From: Acidimicrobiia bacterium
Lineage (GTDB): Bacteria; Actinomycetota; Acidimicrobiia; Acidimicrobiales; Poriferisodalaceae
NCBI GenBank assembly: GCA_022820925.1
Contig: JAJEEO010000009.1
Coordinates: 1 to 64,000 of the forward strand
Direction: 5' to 3'
Length of the DNA: 64,000 nucleotides
The notes under the pieces were generated by a model, which worked only from the letters and a program-made list of their open reading frames with translations, had not been told where the DNA came from and ran no database searches. How positions within the stretch are numbered: the stretch's first letter is position 1; each line of letters opens with the position of its first letter. Shown in pieces: positions 36,383 through 45,687 of this stretch. A program made the translations under genes and the position numbers.

Positions 36383-37574
36383 TTGAGCACCCCCTCGGCG
36401 CCGGCGGGGACTGCATCAGGAGCCGGCCGCCGGGCGCGCCGCACCGCCCGAGCCAACGGGCCGAGCCTGCTCACAGCCACGCTGGCAGTGCTGCTGCTGG
36501 GGTCGCTGCTGGTGGTGGTGCCCGCCCCGGCATGTCAGCGCGGCGGGGCTCGTTGCCCGGCTCGGCCGTTGACCTGATTGGCTGACCGGCTGATCGGCTG
36601 GCTGTTCGCCGGGTCCGCTGGCCGGCCCCGAGACCGGCTACGCCAACGTCGAGGTCGCACCGGTCATCGTGACCGTCACAGACGACGACACCGCCACCGC
36701 CGAGGAAGAAGACGACGACCAACAAGCCGACGGCGAGCAGGCAGAAGGCGAGCAGGCCGGCGGGCAGACCCAGCCCGAGGCACAAGCAGGCCAGCAGACC
36801 GAACCCGAGTCAGGCACCGAGACCGACGGCGAGCAGGCCGGCGGCGAGTCGGGCACCGACACTGGGCCCCAGGCGCAGGCGGCCCAGCAAGCCGAGCCCG
36901 CAGGCGACCGCGACATCCTGCAGGCCCTCTACAACGCCACCGGCGGCGCCGGCTGGACCAGCAGCGCCAACTGGCTCACCGATCAGCCGCTCGGCGAATG
37001 GCACGGCGTCACCACCGACGCCCAGGGCCGGGTGACCGGGCTGTCGCTGCGAGACAACAACCTCACCGGCACCCTGCCCGCAGCCATCGGCGGCCTCGCC
37101 CAGCTCGAGGTGCTGTCGCTCGACCGCAACAGCATCGGCGGGTCGCTGCCCGCTGAGCTGGGCAGCCTGAGCCGCCTGACGCGGCTGGCGATGAACCGCA
37201 ACAGCCTCACCGGTGCCATTCCCGCCGAGCTGGGCAGCCTGCCGAGCCTGAGCATCATCGGCCTGGCCCGCAACCAGCTCAGCGGCACCCTGCCCACCGC
37301 GCTCGGCAGCCTGTCCAGCCTCACCAAGCTGTCGCTGCACGACAACACCGCGCTCAGCGGCCCGCTGCCCGCGGGCTTCGGCACCATCGCCGGCCTGTCA
37401 CGGCTCGCCGTCTCACGCACCGGCCTCAGCGGCACGCTGCCCCAAGGCCTCACCAACAGCGCCATGCGCTACCTGCACTTCGACGACACCGGCCTGTGCG
37501 CCCCCGCCGACAGCGCCTTCCAGACCTGGCTGGCTGGCGTCACCAGCCACAACGGCGCCACCTGCGGCTCCTAG
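36383..37574 (+). pseudogene. broken leucine-rich-repeat surface protein gene
   Basis: The pieces of one secreted protein lie in two frames. Frame A (36383-36577) gives a signal peptide: a basic RRARRTARANG, a hydrophobic LLTATLAVLLLGSLLVVV and a PAPAC end. It then runs into HNH-like repeat DNA and stops. Frame B, open from about 36599, starts with the end of a Calx-beta-like domain (VEVAPVIVTVTDDD), then a Glu/Gln/Gly-rich linker and about six leucine-rich repeats of plant-type consensus (LTGTLPAAIGGLAQLEVLSL), ending near a Cys pair. A GTG at 36669 could still express the LRR part without export. The missing middle and the 32-base match to the HNH gene end suggest a deletion or insertion. 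Confidence 0.65.
36535..36566 (+). repeat. 32-bp segment shared with the HNH gene 3' end
   Basis: Matches 32794-32825 at 31 of 32 bases. The matching segment begins exactly at the HNH stop codon. Here it marks the junction where the signal-peptide frame is lost. Confidence 0.7.
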
Positions 37575-37700
37575 CCCCCACCGGGGGTACTTCGCCGGTC
37601 GCGGCGTAGGGCAGACTCGCGGTCTGCACCGGCTGTCCGGCCGGGTGCTCAACTGGCAGATTCCGACACATCAGCCCGTCGCTCACTGAGGAGCAACGCC

Positions 37701-38687
37701 ATGACCTACACCGCGCCGACCGACAGGTTCCGCTTCGATGCGCTGCGCGGCGGCGTAGAGGGCAAACGCGTGCTCATCACCGGTGCCGGCAAGGACGGCG
37801 GCATCGGCCAGGCAATGGCGCTGAGCGCCGGGCTCAACGGCGCCGACTCGGTGGGCATCCATTTCCATCGCAGCTACGAGGACGGGTTCGACCTGGTCGA
37901 TCGCCTGCGCGACGAGGGCGTGCATGCCTTCCCCGTGCAGGCCGATGTCACCAATCTGCGAGACCTGTGGGCCATACGCAGCTACGTCATCGACCAGATG
38001 GGCGGCCTGCCGCCGAACCTGGTGATCTGCAACTCCGGGCTCACCGAGTCGGGCTACAGCCTCGGCCGCACGCTGCGGCCAGTGGAGGGCGAGTCGTCGT
38101 CGCTGCGGCGGGCCCGGGTGCGCCAGGCGTTCATCGAGAACCTGGAGCAGTCACGGCTGGTGCTCGACACCAAGGTCGACGGCTTCCTGGCATCGACCCA
38201 CCTGTGGGCGGGCGAGGCGGTGTACGCCGGCGAGCAGGCGCAGTTCGTGTACGTGTCGTCCCGGCAGGCGGTGGACCCTGGGCCGGCGGTGCCCGGCTAC
38301 GCGCTGAGCAACTGGGCGGTGCTGCAGCTTCCCAAGGTGCTCAAGGTGAACCTGGGCCGCAGCGCCGACCTGGTCAGCTGCTTCACGCTGCTGCTGCCGT
38401 TCATCCGCACCGGCATGACCAACGAGTACGCCGGCAACGAACGGGTCTTCGGGCGCTGGCAGCCGCGGATGCTGGAGCCCTGCGAGATGGCCGAGGCGTT
38501 CATGGAGTTGCTGGCCCGGCCCACCGACGAGACCGACGGCGCCATGTACGAGCTGATGGTGAGCGCTGCCGACGAGGCCGACCCGGTGGGTCCGCCGGCA
38601 GTGGAGCTGGTCTGGCACCAGCTCGCGCTCAACCTCGACGAGCAGCCCGTCGGCTGGAGCGCCGCCGACCCGCTGCGCTTCGCCTGA
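37701..38687 (+). CDS. SDR-family protein lacking the usual catalytic Lys
   Basis: A 328-residue short-chain dehydrogenase-like protein. The cofactor motif is TGAGKDGGIGQAM near residue 26, with NSGLTESG in place of the NAG motif. The expected Tyr-x3-Lys reads YALSN near residue 200, so Lys is replaced by Asn; SSR before it keeps the Ser. It is longer than usual, with an insertion around 125-150. It may be a non-canonical reductase or have lost activity. AGGAG lies seven bases before ATG 37701. A clear terminator follows; it stands alone. Confidence 0.8.
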   Translation: MTYTAPTDRFRFDALRGGVEGKRVLITGAGKDGGIGQAMALSAGLNGADSVGIHFHRSYEDGFDLVDRLRDEGVHAFPVQADVTNLRDLWAIRSYVIDQMGGLPPNLVICNSGLTESGYSLGRTLRPVEGESSSLRRARVRQAFIENLEQSRLVLDTKVDGFLASTHLWAGEAVYAGEQAQFVYVSSRQAVDPGPAVPGYALSNWAVLQLPKVLKVNLGRSADLVSCFTLLLPFIRTGMTNEYAGNERVFGRWQPRMLEPCEMAEAFMELLARPTDETDGAMYELMVSAADEADPVGPPAVELVWHQLALNLDEQPVGWSAADPLRFA

Positions 38688-38700
38688 ACAGAGCCCACAT

Positions 38701-38736
38701 CACGAGGGCCGCACCCCGAAGAGTGCGGCCCTTGTG
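38701..38736 (+). terminator. hairpin terminator after the SDR gene
   Basis: Ten-base perfect arms (AGGGCCGCAC and its complement, 38705-38714 and 38723-38732) close an eight-base loop, with partial outer pairing CAC/GTG. It is 13 bases after the stop codon. Confidence 0.75.
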
Positions 38737-38898
38737 GGATTGGCGCTTGTGCGCCGTCTAGGTCCACCAGCGACCCTAGGGTCGCACGCCCAATGTACAC
38801 AAGCGAATTCCGCCGGAGCGACAGCGGGATGCAGAGAGCGGGCAGGCCCTGCCGTCGATCGTGGACATCGGGCTGATCAGGCGGCTCGATAGCTGAAG

Positions 38899-38917
38899 TT
38901 AGGTTCACCTTACAAAA
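38899..38917. promoter_or_regulatory. IdeR/DtxR-like iron box
   Basis: TTAGGTTCACCTTACAAAA matches the 19-bp IdeR/DtxR consensus at about 13 positions, best in the left half. It covers the -35 region of the iron-transporter promoter, so iron-loaded IdeR would repress transcription. Confidence 0.65.
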
Positions 38918-38938
38918 TGTGACAACCGTTGCTATAGT
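38910..38938 (+). promoter_or_regulatory. promoter of the iron transporter genes
   Basis: -35 TTACAA (38910-38915), 17-base spacer, -10 TATAGT (38933-38938). The -10 box ends eight bases before ATG 38947, so the mRNA should start at the start codon. Confidence 0.7.
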
Positions 38939-38946
38939 GCGGCGCC

Positions 38947-40065
38947 ATGCTCAAGAACGAGACGACCGCACCCCCCCGGCAGCGAGCCGACGTCGCCGCC
39001 AAGCGGTGCCGGCAACTCGCAGCGCTCGTCGTTGCCCTCGGCGTGGCGGCGGCGGCCTGCGGCTCCGCACGCACGCTGGAAGGCACCGCTGCGGAGATCT
39101 ACGACGGGGAGTGCGTCGCGGAGTCGGACCGGCAGCTCACGGTCTATTCGGGCCGCACCGAGAATCTGATCCAGCCCGTCCTCGACGCCTTCGCGTGCGA
39201 GACCGGCATCACGGTGGCGGTCCGGTGGGGCGCCTCCACTGATCTGGCTCTGCTGCTGGCCGAGGAAGGCGACCGCACACCCGCCGACGTGTTCCTGTCG
39301 CGCTCGCCCGGCCCCGTGGGCTTCCTGGCCAACCAGGGGCTGCTCGCCACCGTCGACGGCGACGTGGCGAACCTGGTCACGGCCGACCACCGGTCCGACA
39401 CCCGGACATGGGTCGGCTTCAGCGGTCGCCAGCGCGTGCTCGTCTACAACCTCGACAGCGTCGCCGACGACGAGCTGCCCGCATCGATCTTCGACCTCAC
39501 CGACGAGCGCTACCGCGGGCGGGTGGCCATCCCGGCGACCAACGGCTCGTTCGTCGACTGGTTCACGGTGTTCCGCGACCAGCACGGCAGCGACACCGCG
39601 GCGCAATGGCTCGACGACATGGTGGCCAACGATGCCCGCTACTACCCCAACAACCGGTCCATCGTCGAGGCTGCCGGGCGCGGCGAGATCGACATGGGAC
39701 TGGTGAATCACTACTACCAGTACCAAGTGGCTGCGGCCTTGGGCGACGATCACCGCGCCGCCAACTGGGACTTCGCCGGCGACGACGTCGGCTCGATGCT
39801 CATCATCACCGCCGCCACGGTGACCTCCGCCAGCGACGACCCGGGGCTCTCCAACCAGTTCATCGCCTACCTGCTGAGCCAAGCCGCCCAGCAGTACTTC
39901 AGCAACGAGACGCTCGAGTACCCGCTGGCGGCCGGCGTGGCGCCCGCAGGCGTCCTGCCCCCGCTGGGCGGACCCGAAATCGGCAGCATCGACTTCGACG
40001 CCTTGGGCGACGGCTTCGCCCGCTCGACGGAGATCATCGAAGCAAGCGGCATCCTGAACGAGTGA
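38947..40065 (+). CDS. iron(III) ABC transporter substrate-binding lipoprotein (FbpA type)
   Basis: A 372-residue ferric-iron-binding protein. The hydrophobic segment LAALVVALGVAAAAC ends in a lipobox near residue 38. The binding domain has LTVYSGRTENLIQPVLDAF and VAVRWGAST, and the family iron ligands appear as the Tyr pair in VNHYYQYQ near residue 257. It is expressed from a leaderless promoter covered by an IdeR-like box and is followed by the permease gene. No ATPase gene is adjacent, so it is encoded elsewhere or shared. Confidence 0.9.
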   Translation: MLKNETTAPPRQRADVAAKRCRQLAALVVALGVAAAACGSARTLEGTAAEIYDGECVAESDRQLTVYSGRTENLIQPVLDAFACETGITVAVRWGASTDLALLLAEEGDRTPADVFLSRSPGPVGFLANQGLLATVDGDVANLVTADHRSDTRTWVGFSGRQRVLVYNLDSVADDELPASIFDLTDERYRGRVAIPATNGSFVDWFTVFRDQHGSDTAAQWLDDMVANDARYYPNNRSIVEAAGRGEIDMGLVNHYYQYQVAAALGDDHRAANWDFAGDDVGSMLIITAATVTSASDDPGLSNQFIAYLLSQAAQQYFSNETLEYPLAAGVAPAGVLPPLGGPEIGSIDFDALGDGFARSTEIIEASGILNE

Positions 40066-40093
40066 CCTCAGCACGGCCGGCCGGAGCGGCGCG

Positions 40094-41704
40094 ATGATCG
40101 GGGCTCTCCGGCGGCGACGCAGCCGCGCCCCTGCTGCACTGCGCATCGCAGGGGTGGTGCTGGCATTCGCGTTCGCCTTCCCCGGGGTGTACCTGGTGTA
40201 CCGGGCGCTGCGAGACGGCACCGGTCCCGAAGGCTTGCTGTGGAGCGCCCGCACCCTCGGCCCGCTGTGGCGATCGCTGCGCCTGGCAGTGTCGGTGTCG
40301 GCGAGCGCGCTGGTGCTCGGCACCGGCTTGGCGTGGCTCACCATGCGGACCGACCTGCCGCTGCGCAAGCTGTGGCGGGTGCTGCTGCCGCTGCCGCTCG
40401 TGTATCCGACGTTCGTGGGCGCGGCTGCGTTCATCCGCACGCTCAATCCCGGCGGTCTGGCCAATGACCTGCTCAGCAGTATCGGCATCGATTCGGTGCC
40501 CGAGCTGCGGGGCTTCTGGGGCGCATGGTTCGTGTTGGTGATGATGACCTTTCCCTACGTGTACCTGCCGGTGGCGGCACGGCTGCGGCACCTTCCCGGG
40601 AGCCTCGAGGAGAGCGCCCGGCTGCTCGGCGACAGCGCGTTTGCCGTGTTCCGCCGCATCTGCCTGCCGCACGCGGGCACCGCCATCGGCGCCGGGACGC
40701 TGCTGGTGTTCCTCTACACGCTGAGCGATTTCGGCGCCGTGCAGCTCATGCGCTACGACACGCTCACACGGGCCATCGCGACGAACTACCTGGCCAACCC
40801 GCCCGTCGCCCTGGCGCTCAGCCTGATGCTGCTGGTGCTCGCAGCGATCGTGGTGCTGGCCGAGCGGTGGTTCTCGCGCCGCCTGCCCGACGCGATGTCC
40901 GCCAAGGGCGACCGGCCGCTCGACTACCGGCTCGGCCGGTGGCGGCCGTACGCCACCGCAGCGCTGGCGCTGACGGTGTTCGCGAGCGTCATCGCACCGT
41001 TCATCGCCCTGGCCGACTGGGCGCGCCGCGGCCTGTTCCGCTCGCTCACCGGCGACCGCGCGCTCACCGTCGACTACGCGGCCATTGCCGAATCCACGTT
41101 CAACACCGTGTGGGTGAGCGTCGTGGCCGCAGTGGTGTCGGTGGCGGCGGTGCTGCCGATCGCCCTGCTGGTGGGGCGCTACCGATCCCGGACCGGATCG
41201 CTGGCGCACGCGGTGGTCATCAGCACGTTCGCACTCCCCGGGCTGCTCATTGCGCTGTCGATGCGCTTCTGGACGCTGCGCACCGACCTCGTGCTCGACT
41301 TGCTGGGCGACACTGCGGCGCTGCTGATCTTCGCCTACATCGTGCGCTTCGGCTCGCTCGCGATGGGCATCAGCGTGGTCGCCGTGCGCAGCGTGCCAGA
41401 GCGCCTGCACGATTCGGCCCGCCTCCTCGGCGCCGGTCCCCTGCGGCGATTCCTCACCGTGGACATGCCGGTCATGGGACCCGCGCTCGGGGCAGGCGCG
41501 GGCTTGGTGCTGCTGTCGGTGATGAAGGAACTGCCGATCAGCCTGTTCGTGTCGCCGCTCGGCTTCTCCACGCTGACCACCCGGATCTACGGATCCTTCG
41601 AGGATGCCTTCATCGCCGAAGCCGGGCTGCTGAGCGTGATCCTGGTGGTGCTGTCGTTCGTGCTCACCTGGTTCCTGGTGGTCCGCCGCCAGGAACACGC
41701 CTGA
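40094..41704 (+). CDS. iron(III) ABC transporter permease (FbpB type, two fused permease domains)
   Basis: A 536-residue inner-membrane protein with about twelve hydrophobic segments, the usual fused form for iron(III) importers. Both EAA loops are visible: LEESARLLGDSAFAVFRRI near residue 170 and LHDSARLLGAGPLRRFLTV near 436. The start lies 28 bases after the binding-protein stop, so the two form an operon under the iron box. It converges with the acyl-CoA ligase, ten bases apart. Confidence 0.92.
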   Translation: MIGALRRRRSRAPAALRIAGVVLAFAFAFPGVYLVYRALRDGTGPEGLLWSARTLGPLWRSLRLAVSVSASALVLGTGLAWLTMRTDLPLRKLWRVLLPLPLVYPTFVGAAAFIRTLNPGGLANDLLSSIGIDSVPELRGFWGAWFVLVMMTFPYVYLPVAARLRHLPGSLEESARLLGDSAFAVFRRICLPHAGTAIGAGTLLVFLYTLSDFGAVQLMRYDTLTRAIATNYLANPPVALALSLMLLVLAAIVVLAERWFSRRLPDAMSAKGDRPLDYRLGRWRPYATAALALTVFASVIAPFIALADWARRGLFRSLTGDRALTVDYAAIAESTFNTVWVSVVAAVVSVAAVLPIALLVGRYRSRTGSLAHAVVISTFALPGLLIALSMRFWTLRTDLVLDLLGDTAALLIFAYIVRFGSLAMGISVVAVRSVPERLHDSARLLGAGPLRRFLTVDMPVMGPALGAGAGLVLLSVMKELPISLFVSPLGFSTLTTRIYGSFEDAFIAEAGLLSVILVVLSFVLTWFLVVRRQEHA

Positions 41705-41714
41705 GCGGCCGACG

Positions 41715-43247
41715 CTAGGTGGGCCAGTACTCGGCCTTGTGCTCGCGCTTGAGCACCTTGCCGGTCGGGCCCTTGAGCAATTCGTCCCGAAGTTCGACCG
41801 TCTTGGGCACCTTGAACGTGGCCAGCGTCTCGCGGCTGAAGTCGACGAGCTCTTCGGGGGTGGTGTCTTGGCCGTCACGCAGCACCACGAGCGCGTGGAC
41901 TGCCTCGCCCCAGCGATCGTCGGGCACGCCGAAGACGCACACGTCCGCGACGGCGGGGTGCTCGGCCAGGGCGTTCTCCACCTCGACGGGGTACACGTTG
42001 TACCCGCCGGTGATGATCATGAACTGCTTGCGGTCGACGAGGTACGCGTAACCCTCGCTGTCCACGTAACCCAGGTCGCCCGTGTGCAGCCAGCCGTCTC
42101 GCAACGTTTCGGCAGTGAGCTCGGGCGCATCCAGATAGCCCGCCATCACCGAGGCGCTGCGCACACGGATCTCGCCTTGCTCCCCCGGCGCGAGCGCCTC
42201 GCCGCTGGTCCCGGCGGTCTCCAACTCGACGTGATGCATGGGCCGGCCGCACGAGCGCAGCAGGTGCTCGTCGCCCGCCATCGCCCGCAGGTGATCGGCG
42301 TGGGAAAGGCGCGTGAACCAGCCGCCCGCCCCCTCGGTCGAGCCGCACCACTGCTCGATCTCGGCGTCGGGAAAGGTGGCCAGGGTGCGCCGGATCATCG
42401 CCGGCGTGGTCGGGGCCGACCCGTACACCACCTTGCGCAGGCTGGAGCAATCGGCGGGCGCCGCCTCGTGGGCGTCGAGCACCGCACCGAGCATCGTCGG
42501 CACCCACACCGTCGCGGTCACGCTGTGCTGAGAGATGGCGTCGAGGCAGTCACGGGGAGTGAACGCCGGCAGCACGACGTTCGTCCAGCCCAGCACCACG
42601 TGCCAGATGCCCAGCAGCCCCGGCACACCGGCACCCGGCAGGCAATGCAGCCAGATGTCGTCGGGCCGCATCTCGGCATCCATCGCCGTATGCGCGAGTG
42701 CGTGGGTGACATTGCGATGGGTCCACAGCGCCCCCTTGGGCGCACCGGTCGACCCGGTCGTGTAGCAGATGGCGGACAGGTCGGCCTCGGTCACCTCGAC
42801 GGGCGGCAATTCGCTGGGCTGGCCGGCGTCGATCAACGCTGTCAGCTCGCCGTAGTCGGCAGCGGCATCACCGCAGTTGGTGAACCCGAGCGAGCTCTGC
42901 GCCACCAGCGGCGCGAAGTCGTCGCTGCACAGCCCGTGGCGCACCCCGCTGTGCGCCAGCAGCGTGTCGATCTCGCCCGGCGAGTACCGGTAGTTCAGCC
43001 CGACCCGCACCGCGCCGAGACGCGCCAGGGCGAAGATGGCCTCGTTGTGGAGCGGGCCGTCGGCGAACAGGGTCGCGACCCGGTCGCCGGCCTCCACGCC
43101 CGCTTCGGCCAGCCCGCAGGCCAGCCGCTCCGCCCGCTCGGCGACGTCCGCCCAGGTGAACTGCAGCCCCTCGGCGGGATAGATGTAGGCCACGTCGTCG
43201 GGCCGCCGCCGCGCCGTGCGGCGCAGCAGATCCCACAGCGTGCTCAT
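41715..43247 (-). CDS. acyl-CoA synthetase (AMP-binding family)
   Basis: A 510-residue ANL-superfamily ligase that activates an acid with ATP and CoA. The phosphate-binding loop is YTTGSTGAPKGALWTHRN near residue 162. WLHTGDLGYVDSEGYAYLVDRKQ near 385 (split by hinge residues) and the C-terminal Lys in KGPTGKVLKREH near 495 are the other hallmarks. It is last in MaoC - crotonase - ligase and overlaps the crotonase stop by four bases (ATGA). The substrate is unknown; the set fits degradation of a fatty, steroid side-chain or aromatic acid. Confidence 0.92.
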   Translation of the reverse strand: MSTLWDLLRRTARRRPDDVAYIYPAEGLQFTWADVAERAERLACGLAEAGVEAGDRVATLFADGPLHNEAIFALARLGAVRVGLNYRYSPGEIDTLLAHSGVRHGLCSDDFAPLVAQSSLGFTNCGDAAADYGELTALIDAGQPSELPPVEVTEADLSAICYTTGSTGAPKGALWTHRNVTHALAHTAMDAEMRPDDIWLHCLPGAGVPGLLGIWHVVLGWTNVVLPAFTPRDCLDAISQHSVTATVWVPTMLGAVLDAHEAAPADCSSLRKVVYGSAPTTPAMIRRTLATFPDAEIEQWCGSTEGAGGWFTRLSHADHLRAMAGDEHLLRSCGRPMHHVELETAGTSGEALAPGEQGEIRVRSASVMAGYLDAPELTAETLRDGWLHTGDLGYVDSEGYAYLVDRKQFMIITGGYNVYPVEVENALAEHPAVADVCVFGVPDDRWGEAVHALVVLRDGQDTTPEELVDFSRETLATFKVPKTVELRDELLKGPTGKVLKREHKAEYWPT

Positions 43248-44062
43248 CGGCCGCTGAACCGGGGCGGCCGCTTCTCGGCGAACGCGGCCAGGCCCTCGCG
43301 GTAGTCGTCGGTGGTCACCAGCTCGGCCTGCAGCCGCGCCTCGGCCTCGTTCACGTCGGCCCACGTCATATCGACTGCGCGGCGCAGCAGGGCCTTCTGG
43401 CGGCGGAACGCCAGCGTGGGCCCCGCCGCGATGCGCCGGGCGAGCGCCGAGGCCACCGCCAGCAGCCGGCTGCCGGCCACTGAGCGGTTCACGAGCCCCC
43501 ACTCGGCCGCCTGCGGACCTCGGATCACGTCGGCGGTGTAGATCATCTCCATCGCCCGCCCCATGCCGACCAGCCGAGGCAGGTGGTAGTGGCCGCCCGA
43601 GTCGAGCGCCACGCCCAGGTTCGCGAACGGCGAGCTGAAACGGGCATTGTCGGCCGCGATCACCACGTCGCAGTTCAGGGCGAGACCGAGGCCCACCCCC
43701 ATCGCTGCGCCGTTCACTGCCGCCACGCTCGGCTTGGCAAACTCCCAGAGCTGTTCGAGGACGGGGGTGATCGTCTGCGAGATGATGGCGTAGGCATCCT
43801 CGCCGGGCTCAGCCTCTGACAGGTCGCGGCCCGAGCAGAACGCCCGGCCCGCTCCGGTCAGCAGCAGGCAGCGCACACCGTCGTCGGCTTCTGCGGCCTC
43901 GAACGCAGATGACAGCTCGGCCAGCATTGCCTGGTTGGCGGCGTTCATGGCCCGAGGCCGGTTCAGGGTGATCGTGCGGACGCCGCCCTCGTCGCTGACG
44001 TCCAGCGTCTCGAAGGCGGGTCGGCCGCCGGTGTTCTCTGGGCTCGTCGTGGACTGGCTCAT
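43244..44062 (-). CDS. enoyl-CoA hydratase/isomerase
   Basis: A 272-residue crotonase. Key regions are RTITLNRPRAMNAANQ near residue 28, RAFCSGRDLSEAEPG near 73 and AVNGAAMGVGLGLALNCDVV near 113. FANLGVALDSGGHYHLPRLV near 145 has Asp where many hydratases have the second Glu, as in isomerase-type members. The start at 44062 overlaps the MaoC stop and the end overlaps the ligase start, so all three are translationally coupled. Confidence 0.9.
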   Translation of the reverse strand: MSQSTTSPENTGGRPAFETLDVSDEGGVRTITLNRPRAMNAANQAMLAELSSAFEAAEADDGVRCLLLTGAGRAFCSGRDLSEAEPGEDAYAIISQTITPVLEQLWEFAKPSVAAVNGAAMGVGLGLALNCDVVIAADNARFSSPFANLGVALDSGGHYHLPRLVGMGRAMEMIYTADVIRGPQAAEWGLVNRSVAGSRLLAVASALARRIAAGPTLAFRRQKALLRRAVDMTWADVNEAEARLQAELVTTDDYREGLAAFAEKRPPRFSGR

Positions 44063-44523
44063 CGTGGATCGTCCTCTGGGCGGGTCAGGGCGAACAAGGC
44101 CAGGTTCACGCAGGTGAGCACGAGCGTGCCGTTCTGGTTCAGCACCCGCCACTCGATGTGAGCCAGCCCGCCCACCTCGCGTTCTTCCTTCTCGATGATC
44201 TCGAGCTCGACGTGGACGGTGTCGCCGATGAACGTCGGCACCGGGAAGCGCAGGCGGTCCATGCCGTAGTTGGCGATCACGCTGCGGGTGTCGGCCGGCA
44301 GCAGCAGACCGCCGGCAATCGCCTGCACCATCAGCCCGGGAGCGATGCGCTGCCCGAACATCGACTCCGCCGAGGTGACGACGTCGGAGTGCAGCAGGAA
44401 CCAGTCGCCGGTGAACATGCACCAGTTGACGACATCGGTCTCGGTGATGGTTCGCGCCCGGGTGACCTGCGTGTCGCCCACCTCGATCTCGTCGAAGTAG
44501 CGCATCAGCAACGGTTCTGCCAT
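44059..44523 (-). CDS. MaoC-like (hot-dog fold) dehydratase
   Basis: A 154-residue hot-dog-fold protein of the MaoC/R-hydratase group. It contains ARTITETDVVNWCMFTGDWFLLHSD (in two parts near residue 24), the hydratase 2 motif with its Asp and His, then FGQRIAPGLMVQAIAGGL near 57. It hydrates enoyl-CoA or a related thioester. First gene of the three-gene operon, with GGGAGGGG three bases before the ATG at 44523. Confidence 0.88.
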   Translation of the reverse strand: MAEPLLMRYFDEIEVGDTQVTRARTITETDVVNWCMFTGDWFLLHSDVVTSAESMFGQRIAPGLMVQAIAGGLLLPADTRSVIANYGMDRLRFPVPTFIGDTVHVELEIIEKEEREVGGLAHIEWRVLNQNGTLVLTCVNLALFALTRPEDDPR

Positions 44524-44611
44524 GGTCCCCTCCCGGTCAGTCCTCGAGTCGGCCGGTGTGTGGCCCCTCAGCTTCGCCTGCGGCGGCGGGTGCGTGCACG
44601 GCTCACGCCCG

Positions 44612-45667
44612 CTACAGCGCTGCCACCACGACGTCGTCGGGCGACACAGAGATTTCGTCCCCGTCGATCCCCAGCGCTGGGATGGCCGGGAAGTCGAGGC
44701 CGACCTCGTCCACGATCGACTTCACTCGCAGGAACGCACCCCGCCACAGATCGGTGCGCTGGTCTGCGTGGGGCACCGCCAGCCCCGCCCGGCGGGCGAG
44801 GTCTTCGAGGCGGTGATGCCACTTCACCCAGCCGCTCGGCAGATGGCCCCAGAACTGTTCGTTCGGCTCGTCCATGAAGACCGAGAAGTAGGCGTGCGAG
44901 CCCACCAGGTTGCGCAGCACTGCCGCCTGCTCGTCGGGGTCGATGTTGGGCAGGTAGCGGCGCATGTGGTGGGTGGCGAGGCTGAAGTGGCGCGATTCAT
45001 CACGGGCCACCAGCCGCATCAGCGAGCGCAGGATCGGATGCGACGAGTCCTGCGCGAGTTGGCCGAACATGAACGTGCCCGCAGCCTCGCCGGCAGCGAA
45101 GGCCGACACGATGGTGCCGAAGCGGTAGCGCTCATGTGCCGACTGGTAGCCCCGCCAGTAGCGGTTGATCTGCGACTGGACCCACGCGATGTTGCGCATG
45201 GCCGCACGCTCGAGCTCGTTCGCCGGCGTCATCGCGTCGCCGAAGGTCGGGTGCATGGTCCGGCACACCCGCATCGCCATCTCGTCGTGATGGTTCTCGT
45301 CGCGTGTCACCGTCACCAGCATCCGCCGAACGGCGTCGTGCTCACGCGCCTCAAAGGCGGCGATCAGCGCCCGGGCGAAGGTGAGCACACCGGCGGCTTC
45401 GAAGCTGCCGTGCATGGCAAACCAGTAGGCCAGGCCCAGGCGCTCGTCGGGCGAGAGATCGTCGGGCGCGAGCGCCGCCCAGTCAACCTCGCCGGCCAAG
45501 CTGTAGTGCTCACGCTCGGCCCGTTCGTAGGTGCCCCACAGGCGCTGCGGCCCGCGGTCCCAACTCAGCGGCATGATGCGAGGGCCGTCGTCGTCCAGCG
45601 CCGGCGGCCACGCCTCCGCGTCGGATGCGGCCAAGGCGGCCCAGTCGGCTGCCGCGGCCTCGTTCAC
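44612..45667 (-). CDS. ferritin-like diiron oxygenase/desaturase-type protein
   Basis: A 351-residue helical protein with two metal-binding helices: TRDENHHDEMAMRVC near residue 125 and VARDESRHFSLATHHM near 222. Each supplies the E-x2-H type ligands of a diiron centre. It resembles acyl-ACP desaturase or AurF-like N-oxygenases; I cannot choose between them. There is no signal or membrane segment. The long open frame upstream is a shadow of the EthD gene. GTG 45667 is the best start, 20 bases after the EthD stop, so the two are probably co-transcribed. Confidence 0.75.
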   Translation of the reverse strand: MNEAAAADWAALAASDAEAWPPALDDDGPRIMPLSWDRGPQRLWGTYERAEREHYSLAGEVDWAALAPDDLSPDERLGLAYWFAMHGSFEAAGVLTFARALIAAFEAREHDAVRRMLVTVTRDENHHDEMAMRVCRTMHPTFGDAMTPANELERAAMRNIAWVQSQINRYWRGYQSAHERYRFGTIVSAFAAGEAAGTFMFGQLAQDSSHPILRSLMRLVARDESRHFSLATHHMRRYLPNIDPDEQAAVLRNLVGSHAYFSVFMDEPNEQFWGHLPSGWVKWHHRLEDLARRAGLAVPHADQRTDLWRGAFLRVKSIVDEVGLDFPAIPALGIDGDEISVSPDDVVVAAL

Positions 45668-45687
45668 GCCGTCGCCTGGCGGCGAGC

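Noticed and set aside
36097-36480. minus-strand 127-codon open frame
   Set aside because: Spans the poly-C run, has biased shadow composition and no ribosome binding site or motif.
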